Positions 27,844 through 36,295 of a stretch of 64,000 nt of DNA are shown here, in pieces. The notes under the pieces were generated by a model that saw only the letters and a program-made list of their open reading frames with translations, was not told the DNA's origin and searched no databases. Position numbers and translations under genes: made by a program. Location: the NCBI GenBank assembly GCA_014651175.1, contig BMWJ01000014.1, forward strand, positions 1-64,000. The letters are read 5' to 3'. Positions within the stretch are counted from its first letter, which is position 1; each line of letters opens with the position of its first letter. The DNA is from Streptomyces clavifer (GTDB lineage: Bacteria; Actinomycetota; Actinomycetes; Streptomycetales; Streptomycetaceae).

Positions 27844-28971
27844 ATGGCAGGAACCGACCGCGAGAAGGCGTTGGACGCCGCACTCGCACAGATTGAACGG
27901 CAATTCGGCAAGGGCGCGGTCATGCGCCTCGGCGAGCGGCCGAACGAGCCGATCGAGGTGATCCCCACCGGATCGACCGCGCTCGACGTGGCGCTCGGCG
28001 TCGGCGGTCTGCCGCGCGGCCGTGTGGTGGAGGTGTACGGGCCGGAGTCCTCCGGTAAGACCACGCTGACGCTGCACGCCGTGGCGAACGCGCAGAAGCT
28101 CGGCGGATCGGTGGCCTTCATCGACGCGGAGCACGCTCTCGACCCCGAGTACGCGAAGAAGCTCGGCGTCGACATCGACAACCTCATCCTGTCGCAGCCG
28201 GACAACGGCGAACAGGCGCTGGAGATCGTGGACATGCTGGTCCGCTCCGGTGCGCTGGACCTGATCGTCATCGACTCCGTGGCGGCCCTGGTGCCCCGTG
28301 CGGAGATCGAGGGCGAGATGGGTGACTCGCACGTGGGTCTGCAGGCCCGTCTGATGAGCCAGGCGCTCCGGAAGATCACCAGCGCGCTCAACCAGTCCAA
28401 GACCACCGCGATCTTCATCAACCAGCTCCGCGAGAAGATCGGTGTGATGTTCGGCTCGCCGGAGACCACCACGGGTGGCCGGGCGCTGAAGTTCTACGCC
28501 TCGGTGCGTCTGGACATCCGCCGGATCGAGACGCTCAAGGACGGAACCGACGCGGTCGGCAACCGCACCCGCGTCAAGGTCGTCAAGAACAAGGTCGCGC
28601 CGCCGTTCAAGCAGGCCGAGTTCGACATCCTCTACGGCCAGGGCATCAGCCGCGAGGGCGGCCTGATCGACATGGGCGTGGACCACGGCTTCGTCCGCAA
28701 GGCCGGCGCCTGGTACACGTACGAGGGCGACCAGCTCGGCCAGGGCAAGGAGAACGCCCGCAACTTCCTCAAGGACAACCCCGATCTCGCGAATGAGATC
28801 GAGAAGAAGATCCTGGAGAAGCTCGGCATCGGCGTCCGTCCGGCGGACCCGGCGGAGGCAGCACCCGCCACCGCCGATGCGCCGGCGGCAGGTGCGGACG
28901 GTGCGGCGAAGTCGGTGCCCGCTCCCGCGGCCAAGGCCAAGCCCACCAAGACCGCGGCGGCCAAGAGCTAG
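27844..28971 (+). CDS. recA: Recombinase RecA
   Basis: The 375-aa RecA has Walker [11 protein letters not shown] near residue 70, DNA-binding loop L1 around [21 protein letters not shown] (cited in part: [18 protein letters not shown]), L2 around [15 protein letters not shown], and an Ala/Lys/Pro-rich C-terminal tail of ~45 residues characteristic of streptomycete RecA. It catalyses strand exchange and LexA autocleavage. The ATG at 27844 has GGTGGA upstream. An in-frame GTG at 27808 would add 12 residues and could be used by a leaderless transcript from the PafBC promoter. Two damage-responsive promoters precede the gene. recX begins 3 nt after the stop codon. Confidence 0.98.
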   Translation: MAGTDREKALDAALAQIERQFGKGAVMRLGERPNEPIEVIPTGSTALDVALGVGGLPRGRVVEVYGPESSGKTTLTLHAVANAQKLGGSVAFIDAEHALDPEYAKKLGVDIDNLILSQPDNGEQALEIVDMLVRSGALDLIVIDSVAALVPRAEIEGEMGDSHVGLQARLMSQALRKITSALNQSKTTAIFINQLREKIGVMFGSPETTTGGRALKFYASVRLDIRRIETLKDGTDAVGNRTRVKVVKNKVAPPFKQAEFDILYGQGISREGGLIDMGVDHGFVRKAGAWYTYEGDQLGQGKENARNFLKDNPDLANEIEKKILEKLGIGVRPADPAEAAPATADAPAAGADGAAKSVPAPAAKAKPTKTAAAKS

Positions 28972-28974
28972 GCC

Positions 28975-29667
28975 GTGACGCGTCGAACGGAGTGGTCGGG
29001 CACCGACCTGGGAGCGGTTCCCGGCCCGGGATCCACCGCAGAGCCCACCGAAGGCTCCACGGGACCCGGCCGGGGGGCTGGGTTCGGCGAGGGGTCGGGC
29101 CGTCGTTCCCGCTCCCGATCCAGAAGCAGCGGTTCCCCCTCTTCGTCGAGGGCCGAGAAGGGGGAACCGCAAGACCCGGTCGAGCAGGCGCGCAACATCT
29201 GTCTGAGGCTGCTCACCGGGACCCCGCGGACCCGTAAACAGCTCGCCGACGCCCTGCGCAAGCGGGAGATCCCCGATGAGGCGGCGGAGGAAGTGCTGTC
29301 GCGGTTCGTGGACGTCGGGCTGATCGACGACGCGGCGTTCGCGGACGCCTGGGTCGAGTCCCGGCACCACGGGAGAGGGCTGGCCCGTCGCGCCCTCGTG
29401 CGCGAGCTCCGCACCAAGGGCGTGGACTCCGCGGTGATCGACGAGGCGGTGGGGCAGCTCGACCCGGAGCAGGAGGAGGAGACCGCCAGGGAGCTGGTCG
29501 CGCGCAAGCTCCGCTCCACGCGCGGTCTCGACCGTGACAAGCGTCTGCGCCGGCTGGCGGGCATGCTCGCCCGCAAGGGATACGGGGAGGGGATGGCCCT
29601 GCGCGTGGTGCGGCAGGCACTCGAGGCGGAAGGCGAGGACACGGAAGGGCTGGACGAGCCGTTCTGA
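28975..29667 (+). CDS. recX: Regulatory protein RecX
   Basis: The protein has 230 aa. The first ~65 residues are a Ser/Gly/Pro/Arg-rich low-complexity extension. Residues ~70-225 carry three tandem three-helix repeats of the RecX fold (ARNICLRLLTGTPRTRKQLADALRKR, cited as RLLTGTPRTRKQLADAL; FVDVGLIDDAAFADAWVESR; GMLARKGYGEGMALRVV). RecX binds RecA filaments and inhibits recombinase activity. Its GTG lies 3 nt after the recA stop with no promoter between them, so the two are co-transcribed and probably translationally coupled. Confidence 0.92.
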   Translation: MTRRTEWSGTDLGAVPGPGSTAEPTEGSTGPGRGAGFGEGSGRRSRSRSRSSGSPSSSRAEKGEPQDPVEQARNICLRLLTGTPRTRKQLADALRKREIPDEAAEEVLSRFVDVGLIDDAAFADAWVESRHHGRGLARRALVRELRTKGVDSAVIDEAVGQLDPEQEEETARELVARKLRSTRGLDRDKRLRRLAGMLARKGYGEGMALRVVRQALEAEGEDTEGLDEPF

Positions 29668-29946
29668 GGGGCCACGGAGTAGCAGCGCCACAGGGGGAGC
29701 CGAAGGTCCGCCGCGGGGGAGGGCGGACGGGGCGGCGGTACGGGGAAGACGCGCTGGGCGGTGGGACGGGCAGGACGGGGCGGGTGCAGCGGTGACGGAG
29801 GGGGTCACCGCTGCCCGCCGGTGGCTCGTCCGCCCGCCGTCCGGCCGGGGAGGGGTCGCGGCGGACCGGCGCCCCAGGACCGGGCCGCGGAACGGGCTGT
29901 TCGCCGCGCGCCGGTCCCCGGAGTCCCGCAGGGGACGCGCGGTTCC
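29668..29946. other. Intergenic region between convergent recX and a hypothetical gene
   Basis: This 279-bp G-rich stretch holds no credible gene. I see no clear terminator. GGGACGCGCGG occurs twice about 30 bp apart (near 29932 and 29961), at the 3' end of the convergent gene. Confidence 0.5.
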
Positions 29947-30609
29947 TCAGTGTCCCGCCAGGGACGCGCGGCGGATCGTGGAGTCGAGCAGCGACAGTGC
30001 CTCCGGGGCGGTGCGGCCGGGATGCCGGTTCCACGGACCGATCATTCCGGTCCAGCCCCGTGAGCGCAGTTCGGTGATCATCCATGCGCCGGCCCGGTCC
30101 ACGGTGTCGAGCGAGCCGTAGCCGAGCCTGTGCGCGGTCAGCATGGCTCCGCACAGGCACCGTGCGCCGCGGGGGTTGCGGAGCCGGTACGGGGTGTTCT
30201 GCCAGCCCCACTCGGTCAGGATCTGCCGCGCGTAGCCGAGATGGACGGACGGACGCACATCCGGCTGCCCGACGCGGCGCCATGCGTGGAGGTGCTCGGG
30301 CAGGACCGCGCCGAGCCGCCCGGGGAGCCGGCGTTCTCCGGCGGACCGGGCGGGCAGCGCCCGCAGGGACTCGTCGATCAGCCGGTCGACGGGCACGGTC
30401 AGCAGATTCCGCCAGTCGGCCGGAGGCTGCGATGGAGTCGCCGCCGGCCGCTGCGGGTCCGGGGCGGGGAGGACCGGCTCGGGTGTGGTGTGCTCCCAGC
30501 CCGAGACGATCTGCTGCCACGCCTCCGAGTCGTGGAGCCGGGAGGCCTGGGCGTCGAGCTGGTCGGGGCTGGGGCGAACGGTTTCCATCGGCGCGACATC
30601 TCCGTACAT
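29947..30609 (-). CDS. Conserved hypothetical protein, possibly DUF6197-like
   Basis: The 220-aa protein has a Pro-rich N-terminal third and a conserved-looking core with ILTEWGWQNTPYRLRNPRGARCLCGAMLTA (quoted as ILTEWGWQNTPYRLRN and ARCLCGAML). It ends with WNRHPGRTAPEALSLLDSTIR. This core resembles the small streptomycete DUF6197 group; I am unsure of that assignment and no function can be given. There is no signal peptide or membrane span. GAGGATCGG precedes the ATG at 30609. An alternative ATG at 30588 would shorten it by 7 residues. Confidence 0.65.
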   Translation of the reverse strand: MYGDVAPMETVRPSPDQLDAQASRLHDSEAWQQIVSGWEHTTPEPVLPAPDPQRPAATPSQPPADWRNLLTVPVDRLIDESLRALPARSAGERRLPGRLGAVLPEHLHAWRRVGQPDVRPSVHLGYARQILTEWGWQNTPYRLRNPRGARCLCGAMLTAHRLGYGSLDTVDRAGAWMITELRSRGWTGMIGPWNRHPGRTAPEALSLLDSTIRRASLAGH

Positions 30610-30691
30610 TCCGATCCTCAGTGATGAGGTGAATGTCCGTCGCGCGGGGGGATCGCTCCACCGGGGAGCGGCGTTCGGGTGTGTCAGTGGG

Positions 30692-31117
30692 TCATTCGGC
30701 CCTGCCCGGGATCGGAAGGGCGACCGGTAGTCCCGCCGCGCGCCAGGCCTGGAAGCCGCCGATCAGATCCGTGGCCCTGCGAAGCCCCAGCTGACGCAGG
30801 GACGCGACCGCAAGACTCGACGCGTACCCCTCGTTGCAGATCACCACGACCGGTAGATCATGGCTCACCGCCTCCGGGGCGCGGTGGCTGCCCAGCGGGT
30901 CGAGCCGCCACTCCAGCTCGTTGCGCTCGATGACCAGCGCCCCGGGAATCAGGCCGTCCTTCTCGCGAAGGGCCGCGTACCGGATGTCCACCAGCAGCGC
31001 TCCCTCTGCGGCAGCGGCAGCGGCCTCCGCCGGGGCGATCCGTTCGTAGCCGGCCCGGGTCCGTTCCAGCAGTTCGTCGATCCCGACCCGCTCCACACCG
31101 TCCTGGGTGCCGCTCAC
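30692..31117 (-). CDS. Rhodanese-like sulfurtransferase
   Basis: The protein has 141 aa and is a single rhodanese domain with LLVDIRYAALREKDGLIPGA and the active-site loop VICNEGYASSLAVASL, whose Cys (about residue 97) would carry the persulfide. GGFQAWRAAGLP closes the domain. The GTG start overlaps the stop codon of the cysteine dioxygenase gene (GTGA), so the two are translationally coupled. A role in handling sulfane sulfur released during cysteine oxidation is inferred from this pairing. Confidence 0.87.
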   Translation of the reverse strand: MSGTQDGVERVGIDELLERTRAGYERIAPAEAAAAAAEGALLVDIRYAALREKDGLIPGALVIERNELEWRLDPLGSHRAPEAVSHDLPVVVICNEGYASSLAVASLRQLGLRRATDLIGGFQAWRAAGLPVALPIPGRAE

Positions 31118-31665
31118 TGCCAGTCCTCCGGGCGCTCGGTCTGCTCCAGGCGGAGCACCGCACCCACGCGGCTGTACCGGCGGATCAGCGGCAGGGGCGG
31201 GTAGTAGGCGTGTACGGAGACGGCGTGCTCCTGGCCGGATGCGTTCAGCACCTCGTGCACATGGTGCCGTCCGAACGCCCTGCCCCGTCCCGTCGTCAGC
31301 TCCCGGGTGCGGTCGATGCCCTCGTTCAGCTCGAGGGTCTTCCAGCCGTCGGCGGGCAGCCGGGCGGCCAGCGAGTGCTCCCTGAGGGCCCCCGAGGCGA
31401 TGGTGAACGCCCCGATCGATTCGGCGTGGTCGTGCCAGCCGGTGCCCGTGCCGGGCGGCCAGCCGATCAGCCAGGCCTCACTCCCCCCGGGCCCCTCGAG
31501 CCGGAGCCAGGTGCGACCCTCGGGATCGAGCGGGAGCGCGGCGACGAGCGCGGCGTCGTCCGCCGTGCGGCGGACGAAGTCGAGCAGCTCCGCCGCTGTC
31601 GGACCGGACGCGGCTTCGGCAGCGGACACGGGCGTGGGCAGGGAAGGGGTGGGCGCAGACACAGA
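31114..31665 (-). CDS. Cysteine dioxygenase (cupin)
   Basis: The protein has 183 aa from the GTG at 31665, chosen because AGGACGG lies 5 nt upstream. An ATG at 31686 without a Shine-Dalgarno is the alternative. The cupin metal motif GWHDHAESIGAFTIASG supplies two His (about residues 81 and 83), and FGRHHVHEVLN supplies the third (about 137-141). It oxidises cysteine to cysteine sulfinate. The gene lies downstream of a Cys-ending leader peptide and is coupled to the rhodanese gene, which suggests control by cysteine supply. Confidence 0.87.
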   Translation of the reverse strand, partial: SVSAPTPSLPTPVSAAEAASGPTAAELLDFVRRTADDAALVAALPLDPEGRTWLRLEGPGGSEAWLIGWPPGTGTGWHDHAESIGAFTIASGALREHSLAARLPADGWKTLELNEGIDRTRELTTGRGRAFGRHHVHEVLNASGQEHAVSVHAYYPPLPLIRRYSRVGAVLRLEQTERPEDWQ

Positions 31666-31735
31666 AACCGTCCTGAGAGTTCGCATGGGAGCGCGGTCGT
31701 GCGCAGAGACAGCACGTCGCGCCAGGGGGAGCGAG

Positions 31736-31822
31736 TCAGCAGGACGGGCGACACACGCAGCCCGCATAGCGGACGAGGTCCATATGGACCCTCCGCCACA
31801 GGCGCACATCGGTGTCGGTCAT
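31736..31822 (-). CDS. Cysteine-rich leader peptide (upstream ORF of cysteine dioxygenase)
   Basis: The 28-codon ORF starts at the ATG at 31822 and ends GCVCRPSC-stop, with three cysteines in its last seven codons. The RVHMDLVRYAG core resembles the short putative leader peptides found before sulfur-metabolism genes in actinobacteria. It has its own promoter (TTGACC at 31858-31853, TGTACT at 31835-31830, 17-bp spacing), with only 7 nt between the -10 and the ATG. It would be leaderless, and ribosome stalling at Cys codons could control the downstream genes. It ends about 70 nt before the cysteine dioxygenase start. Confidence 0.75.
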   Translation of the reverse strand: MTDTDVRLWRRVHMDLVRYAGCVCRPSC

Positions 31823-31829
31823 GATCTGG

Positions 31830-31858
31830 AGTACACCATGTGCGCCTGCGGCGGTCAA
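31830..31858 (-). promoter_or_regulatory. Promoter of the leader peptide-cysteine dioxygenase-rhodanese operon
   Basis: TTGACC (-35) and TGTACT (-10) on the minus strand are separated by 17 bp. The -10 ends 7 nt before the leader-peptide ATG, so transcription should start at or near the start codon. The promoter abuts the 3' end of the FAD monooxygenase gene. Confidence 0.65.
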
Positions 31859-33489
31859 TTGACGTCCGCGGTCCGGTCGGAGCCCGTGGGGGCGCGCCCC
31901 TCGTCCTCGGGCGCCGTGCCTACGGCACCACCGCGCGCCGCGTCGGCCGCGGCGTGCAGCTCCGCGGCGCGGACCCCGCTGAAGGCCGCCACGAGGTGGC
32001 CGTCCGGCCTGACCAGCAGCACCGTGTGGGCCGTCGCGCCCGGATAGCTCTCGGTGACCAGGAGCTCGGCCTTCGCGGGCAGGGCGTCCACGGCCTCCAC
32101 CAGCCGGGGCATGACCCCCGCGGTCAGCCAGTGCCGCCGGTCCCACACCCCGGTCCCCGGGGCGACCAGGATCACCAGCAGATGCCCCTGCCCCAGCCGC
32201 TCGCGCAGTCGCACCGTTTTTCCGTCAGGCGCGGTCACCCGCACATCGGTGACCGGCGCACCGGGGGGCGTACCCACCGGAGTGTGTGCGCCGGTGTGCG
32301 GAGGCGAAAGAGGGGAGTACGTGTACGAGGGGGGCGCACCGAGGGGGCCGCACCCCAGGTGACCGTCGGCCAGCAAGGTGTCGTGCCCGCGTGCGCTGCC
32401 CGGTACCAGCGTCCGCAGGCCCGCGCCGCCCCGCAGTATCGGCAGCGACTGGTCGGCGGCGCGCAGCCGGGAGGCGACCGCGGCCCGGCGCTCCGCCTGG
32501 TAGCTGTCGAGCAGCACGTCGGAGGCGCCCTGATGCCAGGCCTGCGCCAGCTTCCAGGCCAGGTTCTCGGCGTCCCGCAGCCCTTCGTCCAGGCCCTGGG
32601 TGCCGAGCGCACCCAGCAGGTGGGCCGCGTCGCCGGCCAGGAAGGCCCGTTTCGACCGCCACCGCCGGGCCAGTCGGTGGTGCAGCGTGTACACACCGGT
32701 GTCCAGCAGCTCGTAGGCCGGGGTCTCGCCGCACCAGCCCGCCAGAGTGTCGCGGATCCTGGTGATCAGGGCGTCGGGGGTGACGAGCTCGCCGCGCGGC
32801 GGGAGGAGCCAGTCCAGCCGCCACACGTCGTCCGGCAGCGGACGCGCGGTGACCTCGGCGCCCCCGGTGCGCCAGGGCGGCGACCGGTGCAGCACGGCCT
32901 CGCCGGGCCAGGGCAGATCGACACGGAGGGCGGCGACGGCGTGCCGCTCCACCGCGGTCCTGCCGGGAAACCTGATGTCGAGGAGCTTGCGCACGGTGGA
33001 CCTGGCGCCGTCGCAGCCGACCAGATAGCTCCCCCGCCACCAGGTCGAACCGGGCTCCCTGGTGTGCACCGTGACCCCGTCCGCGTCCTGCTCCAGCGTG
33101 TCGATCCGGCTGAACGGCACCATGCGCACCAGGCTCTGGGCGGCGACCGCGCGCCGCAGACCGCGGGTGAGGGAGTGCTGGGGCAGATGGACGGGAGCGG
33201 GAAGCGGAACCGCACCCTCCTCCTCGCCGAGCGGGACGGCGCGCACCAGCTGCTTGCGCCGCACGGACCGCCAGCCGGTCCAGCGCAGCCCCTCGTCGTG
33301 GAGCGCCGAGCAGCCGAGCCGTACGACCAGGTCCGCGGTGTCCTCGCGCAGTACGACCGTGCGGGCCGGGCGCGGCTCGTCCTTCCCGGGCCCTTCGTCG
33401 AGTACGACGGTGGGGACGCCCTGATCCGCGAGGGCGAGGGACAGCGCCAGACCGACCGGTCCGGCGCCGACGACGATCACCGGGTCCAC
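31855..33489 (-). CDS. FAD-dependent aromatic-hydroxylase-type monooxygenase
   Basis: The protein has 544 aa. The N-terminal dinucleotide fold VIVVGAGPVGLALSLALA, a DG motif in LVGCDGARSTVRKLL (~residue 170), and the GD motif FLAGDAAHLLGALGTQGLDEG (cited in part; ~residues 295-315) identify a class A flavoprotein monooxygenase of the PheA/MhpA group with a C-terminal thioredoxin-like domain. It probably uses NAD(P)H and O2 to hydroxylate an aromatic substrate, which cannot be named. The GTG at 33489 has GGAGGG 8 nt upstream. Confidence 0.82.
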   Translation of the reverse strand: MDPVIVVGAGPVGLALSLALADQGVPTVVLDEGPGKDEPRPARTVVLREDTADLVVRLGCSALHDEGLRWTGWRSVRRKQLVRAVPLGEEEGAVPLPAPVHLPQHSLTRGLRRAVAAQSLVRMVPFSRIDTLEQDADGVTVHTREPGSTWWRGSYLVGCDGARSTVRKLLDIRFPGRTAVERHAVAALRVDLPWPGEAVLHRSPPWRTGGAEVTARPLPDDVWRLDWLLPPRGELVTPDALITRIRDTLAGWCGETPAYELLDTGVYTLHHRLARRWRSKRAFLAGDAAHLLGALGTQGLDEGLRDAENLAWKLAQAWHQGASDVLLDSYQAERRAAVASRLRAADQSLPILRGGAGLRTLVPGSARGHDTLLADGHLGCGPLGAPPSYTYSPLSPPHTGAHTPVGTPPGAPVTDVRVTAPDGKTVRLRERLGQGHLLVILVAPGTGVWDRRHWLTAGVMPRLVEAVDALPAKAELLVTESYPGATAHTVLLVRPDGHLVAAFSGVRAAELHAAADAARGGAVGTAPEDEGRAPTGSDRTADVN

Positions 33490-33621
33490 GGTGCGTACCC
33501 TCCGGCCCTGGCAGTCGGAGCGGGGAGGGAGGAGGGGGTTGCGGCGGCGGGGGTTCGGGGCGCGATCACAGAACGTATGCAACCTATTGGTGGTGCTTGC
33601 GTCAAGTGACGCCGGAACGTG

Positions 33622-33656
33622 GCGGGGGGCGCGGCAACTGCGCCGGCGCCCCCCGC
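33622..33656 (-). terminator. Terminator of the glu operon
   Basis: Perfect 11-bp arms GCGGGGGGCGC and GCGCCCCCCGC around a 13-nt loop lie 22 bp beyond the gluD stop. Confidence 0.75.
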
Positions 33657-33677
33657 GGGTCAACTGTCGACGGACCG

Positions 33678-34592
33678 TCAGGTCGCGCGCCCGTCCTCGA
33701 TCACGAGCGGCGCGGTGCCGATGGTGTCGAGGCCCCCACCGGGTCCGGTCCCGAGCGTCGCGCCCGTGCTCTTCTTCGCGCGGCGCAGCCTGCGTTCGAG
33801 CCAGCTCGCGAACGAGGTGATGGCGAAGTTCACCACGACGAAGATCAGCGCGATGATGGTGAAGCACGCGATCGTGTTCGCACCGTAGTTCGCGCTCATC
33901 GGCCGGACCGAAGCGAGCAGTTCGGGGAAGGTGAGGACGGCGCCGCCGAGCGCGGTGTCCTTCACGATGACCACGATCTGGCTGACGATCGCGGGCAGCA
34001 TGGCGGTCACCGACTGCGGCAGCAGCACGTACCGCATCGTCTGGCCCTTGCGCATGCCGATCGCCTTCGCGGCGTCGGTCTGACCCTGCGGAAGCGACTG
34101 GATCCCGGCCCGCACGATCTCGGCGAGCACCGAGGCGTTGTACAGCACCAGGCCGGTGACGACGGCGTACAGCGGGCGCACGTCGCTCGCGATGTCGGTG
34201 AACTCGGAGTACGCGGCGTTCGCCGTGATCATCAGGATCAGGACGGGGATGGCGCGGAAGAACTCCACGACGACCCCGGACGGCACCCGCACCCGGCGGT
34301 GGTCGGAGAGCCGGCCGATACCGAACAGTGCTCCGAGCGGCAGGGCGATCAGCAGGGCGAAGAACGCGGCCTTGAGCGTGTTCTGGAGCCCGGGCCACAG
34401 ATAGGTCACCCATGGCTGGGAGCTGGTGAAGAACGGCTCCCACTTGACCCAGTCGAGCTGGTGCTTCTCGTCGAGGCTGGTGTAGACCCACCAGCCCACG
34501 GCCGCGATGGCCACTACGAAGAAGACGGTGTACAGGATGTTGCGCTGTTTGGCGCGGGGCCCCTGTGCGTCGAAGAGGACGGACGTCGTCAT
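33678..34592 (-). CDS. gluD: Glutamate ABC transporter permease GluD
   Basis: The 304-aa inner-membrane protein has a BPD-type permease core of five to six helices. The EAA loop that contacts the ATPase is visible as DAAKAIGMRKGQTMRYVLLPQ (cited as AAKAIGMRKGQTMRYVLLP). A longer N-terminal stretch with one extra helix (NILYTVFFVVAIAAVGWWVY) distinguishes GluD from GluC. The ATG overlaps the gluC stop by 4 nt. The homologous S. coelicolor operon takes up glutamate. Confidence 0.9.
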   Translation of the reverse strand: MTTSVLFDAQGPRAKQRNILYTVFFVVAIAAVGWWVYTSLDEKHQLDWVKWEPFFTSSQPWVTYLWPGLQNTLKAAFFALLIALPLGALFGIGRLSDHRRVRVPSGVVVEFFRAIPVLILMITANAAYSEFTDIASDVRPLYAVVTGLVLYNASVLAEIVRAGIQSLPQGQTDAAKAIGMRKGQTMRYVLLPQSVTAMLPAIVSQIVVIVKDTALGGAVLTFPELLASVRPMSANYGANTIACFTIIALIFVVVNFAITSFASWLERRLRRAKKSTGATLGTGPGGGLDTIGTAPLVIEDGRAT

Positions 34593-35257
34593 CGTTTCAC
34601 CGCCACCTTCTTGCTCACCCAGCCGAGGACGAGCCCGGTCGGAAGGGTGAGACAGATGAATCCGAACGCGAAGATGGCCGAGATCAGGATGAGTTGGGCC
34701 TCGGCCTCGATCATGTCCTTCATCAGGTACGCCGCTTCGACCACGCCGATCGCCGCTGCGACGGTGGTGTTCTTGGTCAGCGCGATCAGCACGTTGGCCA
34801 GGGGGTTCACGACCGAGCGGAACGCCTGCGGGAGGATGATCAGCCGCAGGACCTGGGTGAAGCTCAGCCCCAGCGCGCGTGCCGCTTCCGCCTGGCCCGC
34901 GGGGACCGTGTTGATGCCCGAACGCAGCGCCTCGCAGACGAAGGCCGCGGTATAGAGGGCGAGTGAGAGAACCGCGAGCCGGAAGTTGACGGTCTCGAAG
35001 TTGTCTCCGCCTCCAAGGGTGACCTGCAAGGTCTGGAAGAGGCCCAGAGACGCGAAGACGATGATGACGGTCAGTGGGATGTTACGGACAATGTTCACAT
35101 AAGCGGTACCGAACCCGCGCATCAGGGGGACCGGGCCGACCCGCATGCCGGCCAGCAGCGTTCCCCATATGAGGGCACCGAGGGCGGAGTAGACGGTGAG
35201 TTTCACCGTTACCCAGAAGGCCCCCAGTAGGTCATAACCTTCAAGAAAGTCGAACAC
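34589..35257 (-). CDS. gluC: Glutamate ABC transporter permease GluC
   Basis: The 222-aa permease starts at the GTG at 35257, preferred over 35275 because GGGAG lies 5 nt upstream. It has about five transmembrane helices and the EAA loop AARALGLSFTQVLRLIILPQ. It forms the membrane channel with GluD. A strong hairpin lies between gluB and this gene, so its expression is probably lower than that of the binding protein. Confidence 0.9.
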   Translation of the reverse strand: MFDFLEGYDLLGAFWVTVKLTVYSALGALIWGTLLAGMRVGPVPLMRGFGTAYVNIVRNIPLTVIIVFASLGLFQTLQVTLGGGDNFETVNFRLAVLSLALYTAAFVCEALRSGINTVPAGQAEAARALGLSFTQVLRLIILPQAFRSVVNPLANVLIALTKNTTVAAAIGVVEAAYLMKDMIEAEAQLILISAIFAFGFICLTLPTGLVLGWVSKKVAVKR

Positions 35258-35290
35258 GATCTCCCGTGCTTCCACGTGTGGGGAGGGCTC

Positions 35291-35317
35291 GGTGCGCCGC
35301 CTCGCCGGCGGCGCACC
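35291..35317 (-). terminator. Intra-operon attenuator hairpin between gluB and gluC
   Basis: Perfect 11-bp arms GGTGCGCCGCC and GGCGGCGCACC with a 5-nt loop lie between the gluB stop (35358) and the gluC start. Partial termination or 3'-end protection here would give more gluAB than gluCD message, the usual stoichiometry for binding-protein transporters. Confidence 0.65.
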
Positions 35318-35357
35318 TCATGTCGGCCCGGTTTCGGACCGCCCTGCGACGGCAGCC

Positions 35358-36200
35358 CTACTTGACGACGTTGCCGATCTCCGGCGCCTTCTCGTTCTTG
35401 TAGTTGGCGGGGCCGAAGTTGGCCTCGACCGCCTTGTCCCAGGAACCGTCCGAGACCATCTTGGTCAGCGCGGCGTCGACCTTCTTCTTGAGGTCGGCGT
35501 CACCCTTCTTCAGGCCGATGCCGTAGTTCTCGTTGGTCATCTTGAAGCCGGCCAGCTTGAACTTGCCCTTGTGGGCCTCCTGCGCCGCGTATCCGGCGAG
35601 GATGGAGTCGTCCGTGGTCAGCGCGTCGATGGCCTTGTTCTCCAGGCCGGTGAGGCACTCGGAGTAGCCGCCGTAGTTCTGCAGCTGAGCCTTGGGGGCC
35701 AGCTTCTCCTTGACGTTCTTCGCGGAGGTCGAACCGGTGACGGAACAGAGCTTCTTGTTGTTGAGGTCCTCGGGCGACTTGATGGTGTTGTCATCGGCCC
35801 GGACGAGGACGTCCTGGTGCGCCAGGAGGTACGGGCCGGCGAAGTCGACCTTCTGCAGACGCTCGTCGTTGATGGAGTACGTCGCAGCGATGAACTTCAC
35901 GTCGCCGCGTTCGATCGCGGTCTCGCGGTCGGCGCTCTTCGTCTCGACGAACTCGATGTTCTTGGCGTCGAAGCCGAGCTCCTTGGCGATGTACGTGGCG
36001 ACGTCGACGTCGAAGCCGGCGAACTTGCCGTCGGGCGTCTTCAGGCCGAGACCGGGCTGGTCGATCTTGATGCCGATCGTGATCTTCCCGCCGCCGCCGG
36101 AGCCCGCGGCGTCGTCCTTGTCTTCGGAGCCGCAGGCGGTGGCAGTGAGGGCGAGCGCGAGCACGGCGGCCGAGGCGGCGGTGACCTTACGAAGCTGCAT
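35358..36200 (-). CDS. gluB: Glutamate-binding lipoprotein GluB
   Basis: The protein has 280 aa. A lipoprotein signal peptide ends in LTATAC, with the lipidated Cys at about residue 23. An SBP_bac_3 fold follows (ITIGIKIDQPGLGLKTPDGK, VKFIAATYSINDERLQKVDFAGPY). It captures glutamate outside the membrane for GluCD and GluA. AGGGA lies about 9 nt before the ATG. The gene is separated from gluA by a duplicated 30-bp spacer and from gluC by a hairpin. Confidence 0.92.
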   Translation of the reverse strand: MQLRKVTAASAAVLALALTATACGSEDKDDAAGSGGGGKITIGIKIDQPGLGLKTPDGKFAGFDVDVATYIAKELGFDAKNIEFVETKSADRETAIERGDVKFIAATYSINDERLQKVDFAGPYLLAHQDVLVRADDNTIKSPEDLNNKKLCSVTGSTSAKNVKEKLAPKAQLQNYGGYSECLTGLENKAIDALTTDDSILAGYAAQEAHKGKFKLAGFKMTNENYGIGLKKGDADLKKKVDAALTKMVSDGSWDKAVEANFGPANYKNEKAPEIGNVVK

Positions 36201-36235
36201 GATGGAATTCCCTGGGGTTGACGCGATGTGAGTGG

Positions 36236-36295
36236 TCAGCTGGTCCGGAGAACAGCCGTGCGGGATCAGCTGGTCCGGAGAACAGCCGTGCGGGA
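36236..36295. repeat. Tandem duplication of a 30-bp spacer between gluA and gluB
   Basis: Two identical 30-bp copies (36236-36265 and 36266-36295) lie side by side directly after the gluA stop. Each unit reads tcagctggtccggagaacag plus cgtgcggga-type sequence. On the coding (minus) strand each unit begins with TGA, so three in-phase TGAs follow the last gluA codon at 30-nt intervals. Confidence 0.95.
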
